A stretch of DNA of 64,000 nt from Flavobacterium aquidurense. GTDB lineage: Bacteria > Bacteroidota > Bacteroidia > Flavobacteriales > Flavobacteriaceae. The notes beneath the pieces are model-generated. The model saw only the letters and a program-made list of their open reading frames with translations, searched no databases and was not told the origin of the DNA. The stretch lies in contig NZ_JRLF01000012.1 of assembly GCF_001404985.1 (NCBI RefSeq), positions 744,001 through 808,000 on the forward strand. Reading direction: 5' to 3'. Position 1 is the first letter of the stretch, and the number at the start of each line of letters is the position of its first letter. A program made the position numbers and the translations under genes. Shown piece by piece: positions 33,756 through 42,942 of this stretch.

Positions 33756-34414
33756 ATATTTTAGAAATTAAAAATTTGAATAAATCTTTCAAGAATAAAC
33801 AAGTTTTAAAAAATTTATCATTTCAATTCTGCACTGGAGAAACCACTGTAATCTTTGGAAGAAATGGTAGTGGTAAATCAACTCTTTTAAAACTAATATA
33901 CGGATCATTAAAACCAGATACTTTAGAATTAATGATAAATGGAGAATTACTAAAAGAAAACAATGTTGTCTTAGATAATCGAATTGGTTATTTACCACAA
34001 GAAAATTTCTTACCTAAACAATTTAAAGTTTCAGAAATAATATCAATGTATTTTAATAATGGGGAAAAACAAGATAAAATATTTTATGCTCCTAGGATTA
34101 ATAATATACAGAATCGTAAAATTGGACAATTATCCATGGGGGAGAGAAGATATTTTGAGATTATTCTACTAGGTAATTTAAATCATAAATTTTTGCTATT
34201 AGATGAACCATTCTCAATGGTTGAGCCACTTTTTGTTGAAATAATAAAAGACTTTTTAAATACTTTGAAACAAACTAAGGGAATTATTTTAACCGATCAT
34301 TATTATGAAGATGTAATGCAGATTGCGGATAAGATATTTTTGATAGTGAATGGTAATAAAATCCAGATCAATTCTAAAACTGATCTGATTAAATATGGTT
34401 ATTTGACACATTAG
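33752..34414 (+). CDS. ABC transporter ATP-binding protein
   Basis: 220 residues, intact nucleotide-binding domain: Walker A FGRNGSGKSTLLKLI, Q-loop YLPQENFLP, signature LSMGERRYFE (Met for the second Gly of LSGGE), Walker B FLLLDEPFSMVEPL and H-loop ILTDHYYED. No fused membrane region, so it needs the preceding 93-residue membrane protein or another permease. It closes an operon of peptide, lipocalin-like protein, membrane protein and ATPase; self-protection or peptide handling are plausible roles. Confidence 0.87.
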   Translation: MNILEIKNLNKSFKNKQVLKNLSFQFCTGETTVIFGRNGSGKSTLLKLIYGSLKPDTLELMINGELLKENNVVLDNRIGYLPQENFLPKQFKVSEIISMYFNNGEKQDKIFYAPRINNIQNRKIGQLSMGERRYFEIILLGNLNHKFLLLDEPFSMVEPLFVEIIKDFLNTLKQTKGIILTDHYYEDVMQIADKIFLIVNGNKIQINSKTDLIKYGYLTH

Positions 34415-34430
34415 AAAAGATTGAGATAGA

Positions 34431-34469
34431 AATACCTTTGCCAAAGTTTAAAACTGTGACAAAGGTATT
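34431..34469. repeat. inverted repeat between the ABC cassette and uvrA
   Basis: AATACCTTTG (34431-34440) and CAAAGGTATT (34460-34469). Convergent position suggests a terminator, but neither side has a long T-run. Confidence 0.5.
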
Positions 34470-34484
34470 AGTACCAATGGCTTT

Positions 34485-37316
34485 CTATTCCAATTCTTTT
34501 TTCAAAAACTTAGCTGTATAGCTTTTTTTATTTTTTGCCACTTCTTCAGGAGTTCCTTTGGCAATCAATTGCCCGCCGCCTTTTCCGCCTTCAGGACCAA
34601 TATCTATAATATAATCGGCAAGTTTTATAACATCCATATTGTGTTCAATAACCAGGATTGTATTTCCTTTATCGACCAATTTATTTATTACATCCATTAG
34701 AACACGAATATCTTCAAAATGCAATCCCGTTGTAGGTTCGTCAAGAATGTAAAAAGTATTTCCGGTATCTTTTTTAGATAATTCTCCGGCAAGTTTTATA
34801 CGTTGCGCTTCACCACCAGATAGAGTTGTACTTTGTTGACCAAGTGTAATGTAACCTAAACCAACATCCTGAATTGTTTTTACTTTTCTATAGATTTTCG
34901 GGATATTTTCAAAAAACGGAACAGCTTCATCAACTGTCATATTCAATACGTCTGAAATAGATTTTCCTTTGTATCGAATCTCTAATGTTTCTCTGTTGAA
35001 ACGTTTTCCCTGACAGGTTTCACATTCTACATAAACGTCTGGAAGAAAGTTCATTTCAATAGTTCTGACTCCTGAACCTTCACAGGTTTCGCAACGCCCT
35101 CCTTTTACATTAAAGCTAAAACGTCCTGCTTTATAACCACGAATCATACTTTCTGAAGTCATGGTAAACAGGTTTCTGATTTCGGTAAAAACCTCTGTAT
35201 AAGTCGCTGGATTCGAACGTGGTGTTCTCCCAATCGGACTTTGGTCAATGTCAATTACTTTATCGATATGTTCAAGACCTTCAATTTTTTTATAAGGTTG
35301 TGGTTTTTTTACACCATTAAAATAATACGCATTCAAAATAGGGTAGAGTGTCTCATTGATCAAAGTCGATTTTCCACTTCCTGAAACTCCGGTAACGCAA
35401 ATCAATTGACCTAAAGGCAATTCGATAGAAACATTTTTAAGGTTGTTTCCTGTAGCTCCGGTTAGTTTTAAGAACTTTCCGTTTCCTTTACGACGTTCTT
35501 TCGGAATCTCTAATTTCATTTTACCATTAAGATACTGAGCAGTAATAGTGTCTGATTTTAAAGTTTCTGCCGGAGTTCCAATACTAATGATTTCTCCTCC
35601 GTATTTTCCAGCTTTTGGTCCAATATCAATTACATAATCTGCACGTTCAATCATATCTTTATCGTGTTCTACCACAATAACAGAGTTCCCGATGTCACGT
35701 AATTGCTCTAAGGAATGAATCAGTTTTTCGTTGTCTCGTTGGTGTAAACCAATACTTGGTTCATCCAGAATATATAAAACACCAACCAGTTGTGAACCAA
35801 TTTGTGTGGCTAGACGGATACGCTGTGCTTCACCACCTGAAAGTGATTTTGAACTTCGGCTTAAAGCCAAATAATTTAAACCAACATTCATCAAAAAGTT
35901 CAAACGGTCTTTGATTTCCTTAACTACTTCTGAAGCAATCAAAAGCTGTTTGTCTGATAAATGTTTATTTAAGTCCTGAAACCAGATTGTTAAATCAGAG
36001 ATATCCATATCACACAATTCAACAATATTTTTGCTGTTGATTTTGAAGAATAAAGCTTCTTTCTTTAAGCGTGAACCATCACAAACCGGACAATTTACTT
36101 CATCCATGAAGTCTTTTGCCCAACGTTTTATAGTTGTTGAGGCACTTTCATCATATTGATTTTTTATGAAATGTGAAATTCCTTCAAAATCTATTTTATA
36201 ATCTCGTGTTACGCCTAAATCTTTTGAGTTTACAGTGAATTTATCTTTTCCACCATGTAAAATCATGTTCATCGCTTCTTCAGGAATCTTCTCGATTGGA
36301 TCTGTTATCTTAAAGTTGAATTTTTCTCCAATAACTTCTAATTGTTTAAAAATCCATGATGATTTATATTCACCAAGCGGAGCAAAACCACCACCTTTAA
36401 TTGATAATTTAGGATTTGGAATAATTTTTTTCACATTTATTTCGTGTACAGTTCCCAATCCGTTACAATGCGGACAAGCTCCTTTTGGAGAGTTAAACGA
36501 AAATAAATTAGGTTCAGGGTTCTGATATGATATTCCGGTTGAAGGGCACATTAAGTTTCTACTGAAAAAACGGACTTCATTGGTATCCTGATCTAAAATC
36601 ATGAGAACATTTTCGCCATGATGCATGGCAGTATTGATACTTTCTGATAATCGTTTTTGATTTTCTTCAGTATCTTCAATCAACATTCTGTCGACTACAA
36701 TTTCGATATCATGGGTTTTGTAACGGTCCAGTTTCATTCCTGTAACTAAATCCTGCACTTCACCATTTACACGAACTTTAAGGAAACCTTGTTTGGTAAT
36801 TTGCTGGAATAACTCAGCATAATGACCTTTTCTCGCTCTGATAATTGGAGCCAGAATATTGATGCGCTTTCCTTTAAAATCCTCGATAATCAAATCTTTA
36901 ATTTGTTCATCAGAATATGAAACCATTTTTTCGCCTGTGTTGTAGCTGTAAGCATCAGCACCACGCGCATAAAGAAGTCTCAGGAAATCGTATATTTCTG
37001 TAATTGTTCCAACAGTAGAACGCGGACTTTTGCTGGTTGTTTTTTGTTCGATCGCAATTACTGGCGAAAGCCCGTCGATTTTATCCACATCAGGACGTTC
37101 TAAGCCACCCAGAAACTGTCTGGCATAAGCCGAAAAAGTTTCTACATAGCGACGTTGTCCTTCAGCATAAATGGTATCAAATGCCAAAGAGGATTTTCCC
37201 GAACCCGATAAACCGGTAATAACTACCAGTTTTTCACGCGGAATAGAAATGTCTATATTTTTTAGATTATGAACTCTTGCACCAAGAACTTCAATAGTAT
37301 TGTCTTTTTCTAACAT
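34485..37316 (-). CDS. uvrA: excinuclease ABC subunit A
   Basis: 943 residues. UvrA dimer scans DNA for bulky damage in nucleotide excision repair. Two ABC modules: Walker [15 protein letters not shown] and [13 protein letters not shown]; signatures [13 protein letters not shown] and [13 protein letters not shown]; zinc modules [18 protein letters not shown] and [16 protein letters not shown]. Start ATG 37316 precedes [17 protein letters not shown], the normal N-terminus; a TTG four codons earlier is less likely. Transcribed alone. Confidence 0.97.
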   Translation of the reverse strand: MLEKDNTIEVLGARVHNLKNIDISIPREKLVVITGLSGSGKSSLAFDTIYAEGQRRYVETFSAYARQFLGGLERPDVDKIDGLSPVIAIEQKTTSKSPRSTVGTITEIYDFLRLLYARGADAYSYNTGEKMVSYSDEQIKDLIIEDFKGKRINILAPIIRARKGHYAELFQQITKQGFLKVRVNGEVQDLVTGMKLDRYKTHDIEIVVDRMLIEDTEENQKRLSESINTAMHHGENVLMILDQDTNEVRFFSRNLMCPSTGISYQNPEPNLFSFNSPKGACPHCNGLGTVHEINVKKIIPNPKLSIKGGGFAPLGEYKSSWIFKQLEVIGEKFNFKITDPIEKIPEEAMNMILHGGKDKFTVNSKDLGVTRDYKIDFEGISHFIKNQYDESASTTIKRWAKDFMDEVNCPVCDGSRLKKEALFFKINSKNIVELCDMDISDLTIWFQDLNKHLSDKQLLIASEVVKEIKDRLNFLMNVGLNYLALSRSSKSLSGGEAQRIRLATQIGSQLVGVLYILDEPSIGLHQRDNEKLIHSLEQLRDIGNSVIVVEHDKDMIERADYVIDIGPKAGKYGGEIISIGTPAETLKSDTITAQYLNGKMKLEIPKERRKGNGKFLKLTGATGNNLKNVSIELPLGQLICVTGVSGSGKSTLINETLYPILNAYYFNGVKKPQPYKKIEGLEHIDKVIDIDQSPIGRTPRSNPATYTEVFTEIRNLFTMTSESMIRGYKAGRFSFNVKGGRCETCEGSGVRTIEMNFLPDVYVECETCQGKRFNRETLEIRYKGKSISDVLNMTVDEAVPFFENIPKIYRKVKTIQDVGLGYITLGQQSTTLSGGEAQRIKLAGELSKKDTGNTFYILDEPTTGLHFEDIRVLMDVINKLVDKGNTILVIEHNMDVIKLADYIIDIGPEGGKGGGQLIAKGTPEEVAKNKKSYTAKFLKKELE

Positions 37317-37332
37317 AATTTTGAGCAAAACG

Positions 37333-37340
37333 CAAAGTTA
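37333..37340 (-). promoter_or_regulatory. uvrA -7 box (TAACTTTG)
   Basis: TAnnTTTG on the minus strand, 17 bases before the uvrA ATG. Confidence 0.4.
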
Positions 37341-37404
37341 CCACTTTGATTTGTTCTTTTAGTACTAGACTACAAAACTTTATGTTACAATTAGTAACAA
37401 AATT

Positions 37405-37423
37405 ACGCTAGCCTAAACTAGCG
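37405..37423 (-). terminator. short hairpin at the Fic stop codon
   Basis: ACGCTAG and CTAGCGT arms with a 5-base loop; the Fic stop TAG (37418-37420) lies in one arm. Only a weak T-rich tail on the minus strand. Confidence 0.4.
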
Positions 37424-38371
37424 TTTTCTTTTTCTGGTTGCAATATATTCTTCAATCGCTTCTTTGGTTGTATACCAGTTTCGGCCTTCTTTATAAGCGT
37501 CAATTTTTCCGGTTCTGGCTAATAAACTCACGTATTCCTGGCCATAAGGGGTTTCAGGCCCGCTCACTATGTTTATTATTGGCTGATAGTCATAGCTGCT
37601 TCCCGGCATTGCGCTCAAATAAATATTAAGTGTTCTTTCAAGTGCCTGGCACATCAGGAGTATTAATTTTTGATAATTGCCATTATTTGCTTGATTTAAA
37701 GCTTCATAATATTTTTTTCTGTCATTTTTTAAGATAATAGCTGGCGGAAAACCACAACGCATCAGTATTAAGTTCATGCTTAAACGAACGGTACGTCCAT
37801 TTCCATCAAAAAAAGGATGAATCCAGACTAATTTATGATGATAAATTGTAGCCAGTTCAATGTCATTTAATCCTAACGGATTTGTATTGACAAAATCAAT
37901 TAATTCATCCAGATAATCAGAAACTTTATTAGCGTTTGGAGGCATAAAATTAGCTCCTGAGATACGAACTCCGCCATTTCTTAAACGTCCTGCAAAATCA
38001 TCTTCGATAGAACGTAAAACCAATCCGTGTATCGAAAGAATGTCAATACTTCGCAGGTTGTAATTATCATTTACAATCGAGTATAAATAATCAATTGCTT
38101 TATCGTGATTGTGGGTTTCAAAATGCTCCCGAAGCGATTTTCCTTTTATGGTCATACCTTCCTGAATGACCATTTGGGTTTCACGCAGGCTCATGGTATT
38201 TCCTTCAATGCTGTTTGAATTGTAGGTCCATTCAAGCGATAAACTTTCGCGGATTTTGTGCAGGGCGATATTGGGCAATGGTCTGCTGTTTTGCAAATCA
38301 AGCCTTTTTTGATACAATCGATCAAATGTTGATTGAAATTCTTCTCTATATCTTAAGTCTATATTCCACAT
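37418..38371 (-). CDS. class II Fic protein with C-terminal HTH-like domain
   Basis: 317 residues. Fic catalytic motif HPFFDGNGRTVR near residue 185; Fic proteins transfer AMP (or another nucleotide moiety) to hydroxyl side chains. The N-terminal inhibitory helix motif SNSIEGN (S-x3-E-G) near residue 52 marks class II auto-inhibition. The last ~60 residues (TPYGQEYVSLLARTGKIDAY, then a W-x-T-T segment and a basic tail RKRKR) resemble an excisionase/MerR-like winged helix, so self-regulation or DNA-bound targets are possible. No antitoxin gene is adjacent, consistent with the built-in inhibitor. Confidence 0.92.
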   Translation of the reverse strand: MWNIDLRYREEFQSTFDRLYQKRLDLQNSRPLPNIALHKIRESLSLEWTYNSNSIEGNTMSLRETQMVIQEGMTIKGKSLREHFETHNHDKAIDYLYSIVNDNYNLRSIDILSIHGLVLRSIEDDFAGRLRNGGVRISGANFMPPNANKVSDYLDELIDFVNTNPLGLNDIELATIYHHKLVWIHPFFDGNGRTVRLSMNLILMRCGFPPAIILKNDRKKYYEALNQANNGNYQKLILLMCQALERTLNIYLSAMPGSSYDYQPIINIVSGPETPYGQEYVSLLARTGKIDAYKEGRNWYTTKEAIEEYIATRKRKR

Positions 38372-38434
38372 AATACCACAAAGGTACTTCTTATTATCGG
38401 ATATTGTATTTTTTTAACTTATCCGATATTAAGC

Positions 38435-40219
38435 TTATTCAATTGTCATGGAACGCAATTTGGTTCTATAGGCTTCAAGTGCTATAGATTTTGAGATAAA
38501 GCCAAAATATTTATCATTACGTATAACCGGAAGAAATGCTGATTTTGATTTTTCGAATTTGCTCATTACAATTTCCATGCTGTCATCAGATGAAATTGTT
38601 GCGGCAGGCGTTTTCATAACATCTTTGATCAAAGTGTATTTGACACGATAATTATTAAAGATTATTTCTCTGATATCATTAAAATGCACGACTCCAACTA
38701 GTTCTTTTTCATTGTTTACAACAGCAAAAACCACTTGGTTTGAATGCGAAATTAAATCAACTAATTTACTCAGGTTTTCATCCGGATGAACAGTTAAATA
38801 ATCACATTGTATAATCGTATCAATATCTAAAGTAGATAAAATATTAGAATCTTTATTGCTTGTAAAAGCGTGACCTTTTTTAGCCAGACCTTTTACATCA
38901 AGAGAATATTTCTCAAAACGTTTAGAGATTGCGAAACTTATTGATGAAACTATCATAAGCGGAATCATCAGGCTGTAACCACCAGTAATTTCGGCAATTA
39001 AGAAAATCGCTGTTAGAGGCGCATGAAATAATCCGCTCAAAATACCCGCCATTCCCACCATGGTAAAATTGCTGATGGGTAGTTTTGATAAACCAATAAG
39101 ACTTATAAATTTAGAGAAAAAATAACCCAGATAAGATCCTAAAAATAAGGATGGGGCAAAATTACCTCCGTTTCCACCACTTCCAAGCGTTAATCCGGAA
39201 GCAAATACTTTTACCATCATTGTGCATCCAACAAAAAGCAGCAAAACCCATTGGTTATTTCTGAAATCTGCAAATAATGTATTGTCTAATAATTTTCCGG
39301 GATCACTTTCAGATAGTGTTTTAATGCTTTCATATCCCTCTCCAAAAAGTGTTGGAAATATAAAGATAAGTAATGCCAGTAATGAAGAACCAATTAATGC
39401 TTTTTTATAAGGGCCTACTTTTAAATTAGAAAAATAATGCTCAACCCTTTGAAAATTTCGGGCATAGTAAACGGCTATAAATCCGGTTAATATTCCCAAT
39501 AGAATATAAAACGGAATATTATGATAATTAAAAGCTTCTTGCTTTTTGAAAGACAATAAAATAGTTTCATCCAGAAGAATAGCAGAAACCAAAGCGCCGG
39601 TAGCCGCAGAAATCATAATAGGAGTAAAGGCAGAAATGCTTACATCTACCAATAAAACTTCAATGGCAAAAAGTACACCGGCAATTGGGGCATTAAAAGC
39701 AGCAGATATTCCTGCAGCAACGCCACAACCAATAAGTAAAGTTCTGTCTTTGTAGGCTAATTTATAATTTTGAGCATAATTAGATCCAAAAGCAGCTCCG
39801 GTAATTACAATTGGACTTTCTAAACCCGCAGAACCTCCTAATCCTACCGTAAGTGAGCTGGTAACGATTTGGGCATACATTTGCTTTTTCGGAATTATAC
39901 TTGCTTTTTTTGCAACGGCATATAAAATTTGGGATGTTCCTTTTTGAATTGTTCCGTTCAGTACTTTTTTAATGACAAAAACAGTTAATAAAATACCAAT
40001 TATAGGCAAAATACTGTTGATGAAACTCAATTTCAAAATTCCGTTGATGTAAGTTGCAAAGGAGAAAACACTATGAGCAAATGTTTTTAAAACAATTACA
40101 GCAAGTGCGCAGGAAATACCAACGAGAACGCTTGATAAAAAAATAAATTGCTTTGGCGTCAATATTGATTGAGCCAAAGCAATAATACTTTCAAGTCTTC
40201 GAAAAAGTTTTCTTAACAT
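38435..40219 (-). CDS. ClC chloride channel/antiporter with CBS domains
   Basis: 594 residues. ClC membrane core (~20-430) with GLGGSAGLESPIVITGAAFG (the GxExP gating-glutamate motif), GSGGNGGNFAPSLFLG and a third selectivity segment; then two CBS domains (~455-590: QCDYLTVHPDENLSKLVDLI and VMKTPAATISSDDSMEIVM). The retained gating Glu suggests Cl-/H+ exchange. Inner membrane. CBS pairs usually sense adenine nucleotides. Monocistronic by spacing. Confidence 0.94.
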   Translation of the reverse strand: MLRKLFRRLESIIALAQSILTPKQFIFLSSVLVGISCALAVIVLKTFAHSVFSFATYINGILKLSFINSILPIIGILLTVFVIKKVLNGTIQKGTSQILYAVAKKASIIPKKQMYAQIVTSSLTVGLGGSAGLESPIVITGAAFGSNYAQNYKLAYKDRTLLIGCGVAAGISAAFNAPIAGVLFAIEVLLVDVSISAFTPIMISAATGALVSAILLDETILLSFKKQEAFNYHNIPFYILLGILTGFIAVYYARNFQRVEHYFSNLKVGPYKKALIGSSLLALLIFIFPTLFGEGYESIKTLSESDPGKLLDNTLFADFRNNQWVLLLFVGCTMMVKVFASGLTLGSGGNGGNFAPSLFLGSYLGYFFSKFISLIGLSKLPISNFTMVGMAGILSGLFHAPLTAIFLIAEITGGYSLMIPLMIVSSISFAISKRFEKYSLDVKGLAKKGHAFTSNKDSNILSTLDIDTIIQCDYLTVHPDENLSKLVDLISHSNQVVFAVVNNEKELVGVVHFNDIREIIFNNYRVKYTLIKDVMKTPAATISSDDSMEIVMSKFEKSKSAFLPVIRNDKYFGFISKSIALEAYRTKLRSMTIE

Positions 40220-40246
40220 TATGTTTTTAAAAAGTTAGGGATATTA

Positions 40247-40254
40247 CAAATTTA
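40247..40254 (-). promoter_or_regulatory. ClC gene -7 box (TAAATTTG)
   Basis: TAnnTTTG on the minus strand, 28 bases before the ATG at 40219; no clear -33. Confidence 0.38.
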
Positions 40255-40303
40255 GCTCTAACATTCGAATTTTTATAATCTTTCACTATAAATCTTTTAA
40301 ATT

Positions 40304-41986
40304 TTAGAAACCAACTGCCGTATCATCACCTCGAAAATCGGCTCCTCCTTCGAGAGTATTGTCTGGTAAAACCAAGATACAATCCAGTTTACCAATCACA
40401 GGAGTATTTTTTTCATTGATTAGATATCCTTTTGCTTTTAGCTTATTTATGGTGTTTGTGTCGAAAGCATTTGGTTCGAAATTGATTAAATCCGGTAACC
40501 ACTGATGGTGAAAACGCGGTGCATTTACAGCTTCCTGCATGCTTAATTTGTATTCATAAACATTTAAAACAGCTTGTAATACAGTGGTAATAATGGTTGA
40601 ACCGCCCGGAGAACCTACCACCATAAATAATTTTCCGTTTTTTTCTACAATTGTTGGGGTCATCGAACTTAGCATTCTTTTTTGAGGTGCGATGCTATTG
40701 GCTTCGTTTCCTACCAGACCAAACATATTAGGAGATCCTGGTTTAGCACTAAAATCATCCATTTCGTTATTCAAAAAGAAACCTAATTCATCACAATAAT
40801 ATTTTGATCCGTAACCGTCATTAAGAGTTGTTGTTGCAGCAACAGCATTTCCTTGTGCGTCTATAATAGAATAATGAGTAGTTTCTGTGCTTTCATTAAA
40901 ATTGACTTTTCCTTCTTTTATTTCTGATGATAAACTGGCTTTATTTACATCAAAACTTGACATTCTCTCTTTTAAATAAGAATCAGATAGTAATCCGTTA
41001 ATAGGGATCTTTACAAAATCAGGATCTCCTAAAAACTGACTTCTATCAGCATAAGCTCTTCTTTCTGCTTCTACAATGACCTGAATAGATTCCTCAGTAT
41101 TATGTCCCATTTTGGCTAAATCATAAGGAGCAATCATTTTCATGATTTGTGCCAGACAAATTCCGCCGCTGCTTGGAGGTGACATCGAAGTGATTTTTAG
41201 ATCCTTATAATTAAACTGTAATGGTTTACGCCATTTAGCTTCATATTTTTCCAGATCTTTGAGAGTAATAATTCCCCCTTTTTTCTGAATATAGTCAACC
41301 AATATTTTACCTGTTTCACCTTTATAAAATTCGTTTCTTCCATTTTTTGCAATTCTTTTTAATGTATTGGCAAGCGCAGGATATTTTATGGTATCTTTTT
41401 CTTTAAAATCACCTGCTAAAAGTGTGTTTGGTCCATTTATTTTTACAATGACATCATGATAATCCTGAAGTCTTTTTTCTTGTTTTTTGGTTACAATTAC
41501 GCCTCTTTCTGCTAAAGCTATAACGGGTTTTAAGATTTCAGATATTGGTAATGAACCGAGTTTTTTGTGTACAGCAAAAACTCCGGCAATAGTTCCCGGA
41601 ACGCCAATTGCCAAAGCCGTTTCAGTACTTTTACCTTTAATAACATTTCCGTCTTTATCAAGAAACATGTCTTTTGTTGCTTTCAATGGTGCTTTTTCAC
41701 GATAATCTAAAGAGCCAATTTCTCCATTCGCTTTTCGATATACCATAAATCCGCCGCCGCCAATATTTCCGGCATAAGGATAAGCGACTGCAAGGGCAAG
41801 TTCTGTGGCAATCATAGCATCAAAAGCATTTCCGCCTTTTTGTATGATTTCTGCACCTACCTTCGAAGCTTCCTGACGAGCAGAAACAACCATTGCTTTT
41901 GTTGTGACTAATCCGGTTGGTTTTGCAGTTTGTTGTGCGAAACTATAAATTGAAATAAAGCTGAGTAATAGTGCTATTTTTTTCAT
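40304..41986 (-). CDS. ggt: gamma-glutamyltransferase
   Basis: 560 residues with signal peptide MKKIALLLSFISIYSFAQ. Periplasmic Ntn-hydrolase cleaving gamma-glutamyl bonds of glutathione and peptides; the precursor self-cleaves before the catalytic Thr in ESTETTHYSIIDAQG (~residue 368). GSPGGSTIITTVLQAVLNV forms the oxyanion region, and NNEMDDFSAKPGSPNMFG is typical. Full length. Confidence 0.95.
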   Translation of the reverse strand: MKKIALLLSFISIYSFAQQTAKPTGLVTTKAMVVSARQEASKVGAEIIQKGGNAFDAMIATELALAVAYPYAGNIGGGGFMVYRKANGEIGSLDYREKAPLKATKDMFLDKDGNVIKGKSTETALAIGVPGTIAGVFAVHKKLGSLPISEILKPVIALAERGVIVTKKQEKRLQDYHDVIVKINGPNTLLAGDFKEKDTIKYPALANTLKRIAKNGRNEFYKGETGKILVDYIQKKGGIITLKDLEKYEAKWRKPLQFNYKDLKITSMSPPSSGGICLAQIMKMIAPYDLAKMGHNTEESIQVIVEAERRAYADRSQFLGDPDFVKIPINGLLSDSYLKERMSSFDVNKASLSSEIKEGKVNFNESTETTHYSIIDAQGNAVAATTTLNDGYGSKYYCDELGFFLNNEMDDFSAKPGSPNMFGLVGNEANSIAPQKRMLSSMTPTIVEKNGKLFMVVGSPGGSTIITTVLQAVLNVYEYKLSMQEAVNAPRFHHQWLPDLINFEPNAFDTNTINKLKAKGYLINEKNTPVIGKLDCILVLPDNTLEGGADFRGDDTAVGF

Positions 41987-42026
41987 GAAAGCAATTGTAA
42001 TTTAATTTTATAAAATCTAACTGATT

Positions 42027-42611
42027 TTATAAAGTGAGTAATTTTTGTTTGGAGTGTTCCTTAATATCTTCAAAAAAGAGCGTAAATTCCTGTTCAAATT
42101 CCGGATAAAATTCTACAAGTTCTTCACTGGCAAACTGCATTTTTGATATGTTTTTTGATCTTCGGTCCATTTGGGTCAGAATCTGATGTATTCCTTCGAC
42201 AGTCTGATAACTCAAAAGCCAGTTTCTTTCGATCATATAAGGCATTAAGTTTTGGGTTTTTTCGGTCAGGATATCGTAATTTTCGTGTAGTGACTTATAA
42301 AATCGGTTTATAAAATCTTCCAGTTTTTCATCAGAATATTTTGTCCAGTTTTTGGCTAGAAAGTGATCATAAACGATATCGACAATTACGCCTGCATAAT
42401 GATGGTATTTTTCGTGCAATCGCTTGGTGCTTTGTCTAAAAACATCATGCGAATCAGTATATGTATCGATAGAACGATGTAATATTATGCCTTTTTGTAC
42501 TTCTTCAGGAAAATGTTCAAACTGTTTCCCCCGAATTCCATCGGCCATAAAATTACCAATCTTGATTAAATCATTGTCTCCGGACAAATAGATGTGGGCT
42601 AGGAAATTCAT
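42027..42611 (-). CDS. acpH: acyl carrier protein phosphodiesterase (AcpH, DUF479)
   Basis: 194 residues starting MNFLAHIYLSGDNDLIKIGNF, the AcpH signature, with HRSIDTYTDSH holding the HD-type metal ligands. AcpH removes 4'-phosphopantetheine from holo-ACP. ATG 42611 is chosen because the conserved region starts there; the frame upstream to 42671 runs through a palindromic repeat (42644-42659) and is not protein-like. Confidence 0.9.
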   Translation of the reverse strand: MNFLAHIYLSGDNDLIKIGNFMADGIRGKQFEHFPEEVQKGIILHRSIDTYTDSHDVFRQSTKRLHEKYHHYAGVIVDIVYDHFLAKNWTKYSDEKLEDFINRFYKSLHENYDILTEKTQNLMPYMIERNWLLSYQTVEGIHQILTQMDRRSKNISKMQFASEELVEFYPEFEQEFTLFFEDIKEHSKQKLLTL

Positions 42612-42942
42612 TTTTTTTAAGTTGCTAAGGTTCTGAGTAACTATCCCGAAGCTTCGGGACCAAGTTATCACTTATAAAAGTGTATGCTTTTTAGAGTTAC
42701 TAAGATTCCAGGTTGGTTAAAACCGTAAGGTTTTAGTAAAAGTATGAAAACTTTTTTAGATCGTTTTTATAATAAGACTTTAGAATATAAACTTAATATT
42801 TTAGATTATTTAAAATCTCTGTTCCGAAACTTCGGGATAGCAACTTAAAAACTTAGTAAGTTTTTTAAATTCTTAGCAACTTAACTCCTTAGTAACTCAG
42901 CAACTTTTTTATATTTGTAACTGGTAACTATAACTCAAAAAA
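42612..42942. other. intergenic region with two opposed palindromic repeats
   Basis: TCCCGAAGCTTCGGGA (42644-42659) is a perfect 16-bp palindrome; GTTCCGAAACTTCGGGATAG (42821-42840) is a near copy in inverted context. Both are flanked by aagttgctaag-type strings (42618 and, reversed, near 42875). The element spans ~290 bases between acpH and glmM with no credible gene. Confidence 0.65.
42910..42917 (+). promoter_or_regulatory. glmM -7 box (TATATTTG)
   Basis: Exact TAnnTTTG match 25 bases before the glmM ATG. Confidence 0.42.

Noticed and set aside
32243..34414. Toxin-antitoxin or phage-defence island
   Set aside because: The regulator is XRE-type and an ABC ATPase is present, but no nuclease, toxin fold or defence effector is visible; the secreted peptide and lipocalin-like protein point to an envelope or export role.
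42612..42671. 20-residue N-terminal extension of AcpH
   Set aside because: It runs through a palindromic repeat and precedes the conserved MNFLAHIYLSGD start.
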